From Paracoccus denitrificans (lineage in GTDB: Bacteria; Pseudomonadota; Alphaproteobacteria; Rhodobacterales; Rhodobacteraceae), in contig QFNE01000027.1 of the NCBI GenBank assembly GCA_003240735.1, positions 1 to 31,101 on the forward strand: a stretch of 31,101 nucleotides of DNA, given 5' to 3'. Both the position numbers and the translations under genes were made by a program. Numbering within the stretch: the stretch's first letter is position 1; every line of letters starts with the position of its first letter. The notes below the pieces were generated by a model. It ran no database searches, was not told where the DNA came from, and saw only the letters and a list, made by a program, of their open reading frames with translations. Positions 1-5,145 of this stretch are shown here, in pieces.

Positions 1-560
1 AACCCGGCCAGCGGCACGAGGTCGGCGGCGCCGTCGCCGTGTTTGGTGAAGAACCCGGTGACGTTCTCCGCCGCGTGGTCCGTGACCACCACCAGCAGGC
101 CGCGCTCGCCGGCGATGGCGTACTGGGCGATCATGCGCATGCGCGCCTTGACGTTGCCCTTGTTGAAGTCGCCGAGGCTGCCCGCTCCCAGCGCGTCCGC
201 CACAGCTCCCGCCATGGCGGTGGTGGCTGGCTCAATGTCCACGGTGACCGTCTCATCGGGCTGGATGAACTGCAGCGCCAGCTGCGCGTCGTCCTCGTCG
301 GCCTGCACGCCGTGAGGCAGCCGCACCGCAACGAAGGTCGCGTCGCTGCCGTTCGCCCGGCGTTTCTCCACCGCCAGCTGCGCCAGACGTCCGGCGAGCG
401 TGGAGTCCTGCCCGCCGGAAATGCCGAGTACGTACCCCTTCGCGCCGGTGGCGTCCAGGTAGTCCACTAGGAACTGCACGCGCCGGGTGATCTCGGTGGC
501 CGGGTCGATGGTCCGTGCCACGCCGAGGGTGGCGATGATCTCTGACTGCATGGCGCTCAT
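1..560 (-). CDS. nadE: NH3/glutamine-dependent NAD+ synthetase, 3' end outside window
   Basis: NadE makes NAD+ from deamido-NAD+, ATP and ammonia, the last step of NAD synthesis in the cytosol. About 186 N-terminal residues are visible. They show the ATP-pyrophosphatase P-loop SGGQDST (residues 48-54), the conserved VRLPHGVQADEDD stretch, and TDHAAENVTGFFTKHGDG, all typical of the short single-domain NadE (about 275 residues) rather than the glutaminase-fused form. The start at base 560 gives MSAMQSEI and matches the family N-terminus. No Shine-Dalgarno sequence precedes it on the reverse strand, so a leaderless message is possible, which is common in corynebacteria. It is divergent from rpmJ across 114 bp. 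Every Tyr codon seen is TAC, like the other genes left of 2.4 kb. Confidence 0.93.
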   Translation of the reverse strand, partial: MSAMQSEIIATLGVARTIDPATEITRRVQFLVDYLDATGAKGYVLGISGGQDSTLAGRLAQLAVEKRRANGSDATFVAVRLPHGVQADEDDAQLALQFIQPDETVTVDIEPATTAMAGAVADALGAGSLGDFNKGNVKARMRMIAQYAIAGERGLLVVVTDHAAENVTGFFTKHGDGAADLVPLAG

Positions 561-571
561 GGTAGGAGGTT

Positions 572-599
572 TTGATTCAGCGCGTCCGGTGTGTAACAT
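572..599 (+). promoter_or_regulatory. Candidate sigma-A promoter of rpmJ
   Basis: TTGATT (572-577) and TAACAT (594-599) are spaced by 16 bp and lie about 75 bp upstream of the rpmJ start, inside the nadE/rpmJ divergent gap. This is a motif match read by eye only. I could not pick out a clear reverse-strand promoter for nadE in the same gap. Confidence 0.35.
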
Positions 600-674
600 T
601 TACCCCCGTGTTGCGACCCGGCAGCCCGCCGGTGGTCGCTAATTGCAGGTAATCCGAGCAGAAAGGAGCGCCCG

Positions 675-797
675 ATGAAGGTCCGCAAGTCGCTTCGGTC
701 GCTGAAGAACAAGCCGGGCGCCCAGGTTGTGCGTCGCCACGGCAAGGTTTACGTGATCAACAAGAAGGATCCCCGTTTCAAGGCTCGCCAGGGCTAA
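675..797 (+). CDS. rpmJ: 50S ribosomal protein bL36, zinc-free form (40 aa)
   Basis: This 40-residue basic protein starts MKVRKSLRSLKNKPGAQVV and ends KKDPRFKARQG, which is the actinobacterial bL36 paralog. It has no cysteine at all, so the usual Cys/His zinc ribbon of bL36 is missing (the C-minus form). It sits in the large ribosomal subunit near the peptidyl-transferase region. A good Shine-Dalgarno AAAGGAG (662-668) sets the start six bases downstream. A strong terminator follows 11 bases after the stop, so it appears to be a single-gene unit. A nadE-rpmJ-nrdHIE neighbourhood is what I recall for Corynebacterium. In other actinobacteria zinc-free ribosomal paralogs are often repressed by Zur; I do not see an obvious Zur box here. 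Confidence 0.93.
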   Translation: MKVRKSLRSLKNKPGAQVVRRHGKVYVINKKDPRFKARQG

Positions 798-808
798 GCG
801 CGAATCCT

Positions 809-839
809 GCCCCGTCACCGTTTGGTGGCGGGGCTTTTT
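809..839 (+). terminator. Rho-independent terminator of rpmJ
   Basis: An 11-bp stem (809-819 with 824-834, one T-G wobble), a GTTT loop and a run of five T (835-839) follow the rpmJ stop by 11 bases. It is a textbook intrinsic terminator and separates rpmJ from the nrd operon. Confidence 0.9.
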
Positions 840-895
840 GCTGTAATTTTCCGCCAAATTACACCCGTGGGAGCAGATGGCCGTCCATGTTTTAA

Positions 896-961
896 CTACA
901 TGTAGGTGATTTGCTGGCCCTATCCTGGGAATACCACCCGTGTAACTACTACATGTAGTAG
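896..961 (+). promoter_or_regulatory. Two CTACATGTAG palindromes upstream of nrdH, probable NrdR boxes
   Basis: CTACATGTAG occurs at 896-905 and again at 949-958; the second copy extends to a perfect 16-bp palindrome CTACTACATGTAGTAG (946-961). The centres (900/901 and 953/954) are 53 bp apart, close to five helical turns, so both lie on the same DNA face. The downstream box ends four bases before the candidate -35 of nrdH. Ribonucleotide reductase operons are commonly repressed by NrdR, which binds paired palindromic boxes of about 16 bp upstream of nrd promoters. NrdR is therefore the likely ligand, but that is inference from context and motif shape. Confidence 0.65.
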
Positions 962-964
962 CAG

Positions 965-991
965 TTGCCGAAGTTTCCCCCAAGGTATAGT
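965..991 (+). promoter_or_regulatory. Candidate promoter of the nrdHIE operon
   Basis: TTGCCG (965-970) and TATAGT (986-991) are separated by 15 bp, slightly short, just downstream of the second palindromic box. It would give a leader of roughly 95 nt before nrdH. No other good -10 hexamer is seen between the boxes and the gene. Confidence 0.5.
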
Positions 992-1092
992 GTCTCTTGG
1001 TGTTGCCCCGGGGGAGCCGGGGAATTGAGAAAAAGCGTCGAAATCCAGTCGAATCCCGGTCGAAGACCCGCACAGAAAGAGCCTGAGGAACT

Positions 1093-1323
1093 ATGTCGAT
1101 CACCGTTTACAGCAAGCCGGCCTGCATGCAGTGCAAGGCAACCGAGAAGGCCCTGACCAAGGCCGGCCTTGAGTTCACCACGGTCGACATCTCCATGGAC
1201 GACGAGGCCCGCGACTACGTCATGGCCCTCGGCTACGTGCAGGCCCCGGTCGTTGAGGCCAACGGCGAGCACTGGTCCGGCTTCCGCCCGGACCGCATCA
1301 AGGGCCTCGCAGCGGCTGCCTAA
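1093..1323 (+). CDS. nrdH: NrdH glutaredoxin-like electron donor for class Ib ribonucleotide reductase
   Basis: NrdH is a small (76 aa) thioredoxin-fold protein that reduces the C-terminal cysteine pair of NrdE after each turnover and is itself reduced by thioredoxin reductase. The redox motif CMQC is at residues 11-14, and the C-terminal WSGFRPDRI segment is diagnostic for NrdH as opposed to glutaredoxin. It is the first gene of nrdHIE, with paired palindromes and a promoter upstream. The message has purine-rich GAAAGAG and TGAGGAA just before the ATG. Codon use (Tyr only TAC) and residues match Corynebacterium. An 84-bp gap containing a GC hairpin separates it from nrdI. Confidence 0.95.
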   Translation: MSITVYSKPACMQCKATEKALTKAGLEFTTVDISMDDEARDYVMALGYVQAPVVEANGEHWSGFRPDRIKGLAAAA

Positions 1324-1335
1324 CTCGGCGGTCCA

Positions 1336-1353
1336 CCCCGCCGCAGCGCGGGG
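1336..1353 (+). other. GC-rich hairpin between nrdH and nrdI
   Basis: CCCCGC (1336-1341) can pair with GCGGGG (1348-1353) across a six-base loop. No T run follows, so it is not a standard terminator. It could slow decay or separate translation of nrdH from nrdI, but that is speculation. Confidence 0.4.
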
Positions 1354-1407
1354 ATAGGGCGGGCGGCGCCGAACAACTAAAACTCAACACGAAGAAAGGC
1401 GGCGTCC

Positions 1408-1929
1408 ATGCTGGTGGTCTACTTCTCTTCCGCGACGGAAAACACGAAGCGGTTTGTGGAGAAGCTTGGCCTCCCGTCCCAGCGCATCCCGTTGCGCAGG
1501 AGCGACCCGGAACTCACCGTCGACGAGCCGTACGTGCTCATCTGCCCCACATACGGCGGCGGGGCGAGCGTGAGCGGCGGCAACTCGCGGCCGGTGCCGG
1601 GGCAAGTGATCCGCTTCCTCAACAACGAAGGCAACCGGAGCCTGATCCGGGGTGTCATCGCCGCAGGCAATTCCAACTTCGGGGCAGATTACTGCCTTGC
1701 CGGGAAGGTTATCGCCGACAAGTGTAAGGTCCCGTACTTGTACCGGTTCGAGCTCATGGGCTTGGCCGAGGACGTTGCGCACGTGCGCCGCCAACTGGTC
1801 CAGAACGCTGGAAGGTTGGGGCTGCGTGGGGGACCGGAGGTCGTCGATAGGCAAGATGCTCCGGACGAATCCGAGCGCTTGGCAAAACTGCGTGAAAAAT
1901 ACGCCGGTAAATACTCAAGAACACGATGA
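1408..1929 (+). CDS. nrdI: NrdI flavodoxin-like activator of NrdF
   Basis: NrdI is an FMN protein that supplies superoxide/peroxide to the NrdF dimanganese centre so that the tyrosyl radical can form. The FMN phosphate loop SSATENT (residues 7-13), PTYGGG (47-52) and the glycine-rich GNSNFGADY segment are all present. At 173 residues it is longer than the usual 130-150. The extra 30 or so C-terminal residues are charged (for example DESERLAKLREKYAGKY) and are probably a disordered or helical tail. An AAGAAAGGCGG ribosome site precedes the ATG. The stop at 1929 lies 10 bases before nrdE, so the two are co-transcribed. Corynebacterium-type codon use. Confidence 0.93.
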   Translation: MLVVYFSSATENTKRFVEKLGLPSQRIPLRRSDPELTVDEPYVLICPTYGGGASVSGGNSRPVPGQVIRFLNNEGNRSLIRGVIAAGNSNFGADYCLAGKVIADKCKVPYLYRFELMGLAEDVAHVRRQLVQNAGRLGLRGGPEVVDRQDAPDESERLAKLREKYAGKYSRTR

Positions 1930-1939
1930 AGGACGCGAT

Positions 1940-4108
1940 GTGACTACCCAGACTGTCGGTAAGAATGTCCCGGAGCCGGTCAATACAAGCGACCAGCTGG
2001 ATTACCACGCGCTCAACGCGCTTTTGAACCTCTACGACGAAAACGGCCAGATCCAGTTTGACAAGGACCGCGAGGCCGCCAACCAGTTCTTCCTCCAGCA
2101 CGTCAACCAGAACACCGTCTACTTCCACGACCTAGAAGAAAAGATCGACTACCTAGTCACCAACAAGTACTACGAGCCTGACACCATTGAGAAGTACGAC
2201 TGGACCTGGAACTTCATTAAGGACACGTTCAAGCGCGCGTACTCGTACAAGTTCCGCTTCAAGTCCTTCCTCGGCGCGTACAAGTACTACACCTCCTACA
2301 CGCTGAAGACCTTCGACGGGCGCCGCTACCTCGAGCGCTTCGAGGACCGCGTGGCCATGACCTCCCTCTTCCTCGCCGACGGCAACGAGGAGCTCGCATT
2401 CGCGCTTGTGGACGAGATCATGACCGGCCGCTTCCAGCCCGCCACCCCGACGTTCTTGAACGCCGGCAAGGCGCAGCGCGGCGAGCTGGTGTCGTGCTTC
2501 CTGCTGCGCATCGAAGACAACATGGAATCCATCGGTCGGGGCATCAACTCGGCACTGCAGCTGTCCAAGCGCGGTGGCGGCGTGGCGTTGATGCTGACGA
2601 ACCTGCGCGAATCCGGCGCGCCGATCAAAGGCATCGAAAACCAGTCCTCCGGCGTCATTCCGGTGATGAAGCTTCTGGAAGACAGCTTTTCCTATGCCAA
2701 CCAGCTGGGCGCGCGGCAGGGGGCGGGGGCCGTCTATCTGAACGCGCACCACCCCGATATCCTGCGTTTCCTGGACACCAAACGCGAAAACGCCGACGAG
2801 AAGATCCGTATCAAGACCCTGTCCCTGGGCGTCGTCATCCCGGACGTGACCTTTGAATTGGCCAAGCGGGATGAGGACATGTATCTGTTTTCGCCCCACG
2901 ACGTGCAGAAAGTCTACGGCGTTCCGTTCTCGGAAATCTCGGTGACCGAGAAGTACCATGAGATGGTGGCCGACAAGCGCATCCGCAAAACCAAGATCCG
3001 CGCGCGTCGCTTCTTTGAGATCATCGCCGAGATCCAGTTCGAATCGGGCTATCCCTACATCATGTTCGAAGACACGGTGAACCGGGCCAACCCGATCAAG
3101 GGCCGCATCACCATGTCGAACCTGTGTTCGGAAATCCTGCAGGTGAACGAGGCCAGCACCTATCACGACGATCTGTCCTATGATCACCTGGGCACGGATA
3201 TTTCGTGCAACCTCGGGTCGCTGAATATCGCCAAGGTGATGGACGGCCCGGATTTCGGCGCGTCGATCGAAACGGCGATCCGCGGGCTGACGGCGGTGTC
3301 GCTGCAAAGCTCGATCGACTCGGTTCCGTCGATCCGGCGCGGCAATGATGAAAGCCACGCCATCGGCCTGGGTCAGATGAACCTGCACGGGTTCCTGGCG
3401 CGTGAGCACATCCACTATGGCAGCGCCGAGGGCGTGGACTTCACCAACATCTACTTTGCGACCGTGCTGTTCCACTGCCTGCGTGCATCGAACGCGATCG
3501 CGCGCGAACGGGGACAATCCTTCAAGGGGTTCGAGGATTCGGCCTATGCCGACGGTTCGTTCTTCGACCGCTATGTCGAACGCGACTGGCTGCCGGAAAC
3601 CGACACCGTGCGCGCGCTTTTCGAGAAGTTCGATGTGCTGGTGCCCACACGCGAGGACTGGTCGGACCTGCGCGACAAGGTGATGCAGGGCGGGCTTTTC
3701 AACCGTAACCTGCAGGCCGTGCCGCCGACGGGATCGATCAGCTACATCAACGACTCGACCAGCTCGATCCACCCGATCGTGTCCAAGATCGAGATCCGGA
3801 AAGAGGGCAAGATCGGCCGGGTCTATTACCCCGCACCGTTCATGACCAACGACAATCTGGAATATTACCGCGACGCCTATGAGATCGGGCCGGACGCGAT
3901 CATCGACACCTATGCGGCGGCGACGCAGCACGTCGATCAGGGCCTGTCGCTGACGCTGTTCTTCCGCGACACGGCAACGACGCGCGATATCAACCGCGCC
4001 CAGATCAGGGCTTGGAAACAAGGCATCAAGACGATTTACTACATCCGCCTGCGCCAGCTTGCCCTTTCGGGCACGGAAGTGCAGGGCTGCGTTTCCTGTT
4101 CGCTGTAA
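1940..4108 (+). CDS. nrdE: Class Ib ribonucleoside-diphosphate reductase alpha subunit, chimeric reading frame
   Basis: NrdE reduces ribonucleoside diphosphates to deoxyribonucleotides with NrdF as radical source. I place the start at the GTG at 1940 (protein reads TTQTVGKNV after it), preceded by AAGGA; the open frame further upstream merely overlaps nrdI. The 722-aa product has the active-site cysteines C186, C396 and C423, radical-site N394 and E398, and the C-terminal pair C717/C720 in GCVSC. All sit at the Salmonella NrdE numbers plus eight, so no residue is gained or lost. The N-terminal third is Corynebacterium-like in sequence and codon use; the remainder is alphaproteobacterial. Tyr codons are 14/14 TAC before 2330 and 13/22 TAT after 2692. 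The frame is intact but very likely a product of assembly, so function of this exact protein should not be assumed. Confidence 0.9.
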   Translation: MTTQTVGKNVPEPVNTSDQLDYHALNALLNLYDENGQIQFDKDREAANQFFLQHVNQNTVYFHDLEEKIDYLVTNKYYEPDTIEKYDWTWNFIKDTFKRAYSYKFRFKSFLGAYKYYTSYTLKTFDGRRYLERFEDRVAMTSLFLADGNEELAFALVDEIMTGRFQPATPTFLNAGKAQRGELVSCFLLRIEDNMESIGRGINSALQLSKRGGGVALMLTNLRESGAPIKGIENQSSGVIPVMKLLEDSFSYANQLGARQGAGAVYLNAHHPDILRFLDTKRENADEKIRIKTLSLGVVIPDVTFELAKRDEDMYLFSPHDVQKVYGVPFSEISVTEKYHEMVADKRIRKTKIRARRFFEIIAEIQFESGYPYIMFEDTVNRANPIKGRITMSNLCSEILQVNEASTYHDDLSYDHLGTDISCNLGSLNIAKVMDGPDFGASIETAIRGLTAVSLQSSIDSVPSIRRGNDESHAIGLGQMNLHGFLAREHIHYGSAEGVDFTNIYFATVLFHCLRASNAIARERGQSFKGFEDSAYADGSFFDRYVERDWLPETDTVRALFEKFDVLVPTREDWSDLRDKVMQGGLFNRNLQAVPPTGSISYINDSTSSIHPIVSKIEIRKEGKIGRVYYPAPFMTNDNLEYYRDAYEIGPDAIIDTYAAATQHVDQGLSLTLFFRDTATTRDINRAQIRAWKQGIKTIYYIRLRQLALSGTEVQGCVSCSL
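2330..2692 (+). other. Junction between corynebacterial and alphaproteobacterial DNA inside nrdE
   Basis: The last of an unbroken run of TAC tyrosine codons is at 2327-2329 and the first TAT of the window's coding frames is at 2693-2695. Between them lie highly conserved NrdE blocks (IEDNMESIGRGINSALQLSK and GIENQSSGVIPVMK) where the nucleotide sequences of distant species can be nearly identical. Left genes are nadE-rpmJ-nrdH-nrdI of Corynebacterium type. Right genes, starting with nrdF only nine bases after nrdE, are Rhodobacterales type throughout. The exact base cannot be fixed by eye. Confidence 0.85.
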
Positions 4109-4117
4109 GGTCGGGCC

Positions 4118-5092
4118 ATGAACATTCACTCTCCGCGCACGGCAATCCGGGCAGTCAACTGGAACCGGATGCAGGACGACAAGGACCTTGAGGTCTGGAA
4201 CCGCCTGACCGCCAACTTCTGGCTGCCTGAAAAGGTGCCGCTGTCCAATGACATCCAAAGCTGGGCCACGCTGACCCCGCAGGAACGCCAGCTGACGATC
4301 CGCGTCTTCACAGGGCTGACGTTGTTGGATACCGTCCAGAACAGCGTGGGCGCCGTGTCGCTGATGCCGGACGCCGCCACCCCGCACGAAGAAGCGGTCT
4401 TGTCCAACATCGCCTTTATGGAGGCGGTTCACGCGCGGTCCTATTCGTCCATCTTCTCGACCCTGTGTTCGACACCCGAAGTCGACGAAGCCTTCCGCTG
4501 GTCCGAGGAAAACCCTCATCTTCAGCGCAAGGCGCGGCTGATCGTGGACGAATATCAGGCCGGCACCGACCCGCTGAAAAAGAAAGTGGCATCGGTATTT
4601 CTGGAAAGCTTCCTCTTCTATTCAGGCTTCTACCTGCCGATGTACTGGTCCAGCCGCGCCAAGCTGACCAACACGGCAGACATGATCCGTCTGATCATCC
4701 GCGATGAGGCGGTCCACGGTTATTACATCGGGTACAAGTTCCAGCGCGGTCTGGAACGTCTGACCGAGGCACAACGGGCCGAGATCAAGGATTGGGCCTA
4801 TGCCCTGATGTTCGAGCTGTACGAGATCGAGACGCACTACACCGCCGAGCTGTATGATGCCGTCGGCCTGACCGAAGATGTGCGAAAGTTTCTGCATTAC
4901 AACGCCAACAAGGCGCTGATGAACTTGGGATACGAGGCGTTGTTTCCTGCGCAGATCTGCGACGTGAACCCGGCCATTCTGGCATCGCTGTCGCCGAACG
5001 CGGACGAAAACCACGACTTCTTTTCTGGCTCGGGGTCGTCCTATGTGATCGGCAAGGCTGTCGCGACCGAGGATGAAGATTGGGACTTCTGA
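4118..5092 (+). CDS. nrdF: Class Ib ribonucleotide reductase beta subunit
   Basis: NrdF carries the Mn/Fe-tyrosyl radical cofactor that starts catalysis in NrdE. The 324-aa length fits the family (about 320). Metal ligands D71, E102 and H105 are visible, with the radical tyrosine Y109 in EAVHARSYSSIF. The second ligand set lies in the SVFLESFLFYSGFY and IIRDEAVHGYY helices. The acidic tail ending DEDEDWDF-like (TEDEDWDF) is the NrdE-docking segment. It starts nine bases after nrdE, so it is the distal gene of nrdHIEF. In the corynebacteria I know of, nrdF is not directly next to nrdE, which supports an alphaproteobacterial origin for this part. I see no terminator before the mrp operon 53 bp downstream. 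Confidence 0.96.
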   Translation: MNIHSPRTAIRAVNWNRMQDDKDLEVWNRLTANFWLPEKVPLSNDIQSWATLTPQERQLTIRVFTGLTLLDTVQNSVGAVSLMPDAATPHEEAVLSNIAFMEAVHARSYSSIFSTLCSTPEVDEAFRWSEENPHLQRKARLIVDEYQAGTDPLKKKVASVFLESFLFYSGFYLPMYWSSRAKLTNTADMIRLIIRDEAVHGYYIGYKFQRGLERLTEAQRAEIKDWAYALMFELYEIETHYTAELYDAVGLTEDVRKFLHYNANKALMNLGYEALFPAQICDVNPAILASLSPNADENHDFFSGSGSSYVIGKAVATEDEDWDF

Positions 5093-5145
5093 CTGCGACT
5101 CTGTGCCGCCCCCAATTCACGGTGACGGATAGCTAAAGTGAGCAG

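Noticed and set aside
565..570. GGAGGT as a ribosome site
   Set aside because: It is on the forward strand with no gene start following at a proper distance; the nadE start beside it is on the reverse strand.
1652..1939. N-terminal extension of NrdE from an upstream ATG
   Set aside because: It lies entirely within nrdI in another frame; the NrdE family start and an AAGGA ribosome site both point to GTG 1940.
1940..4108. A novel hybrid ribonucleotide reductase as a real biological innovation
   Set aside because: Both halves are ordinary NrdE; the join falls in a near-identical conserved stretch and coincides with a complete change of genome type in the flanking genes, so an artefact is the simpler reading.
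2153..4519. 788-aa reverse-strand open frame
   Set aside because: It is antisense to nrdE and nrdF, has no recognisable domain and is rich in Arg/His/Asp as expected of a GC-bias shadow.
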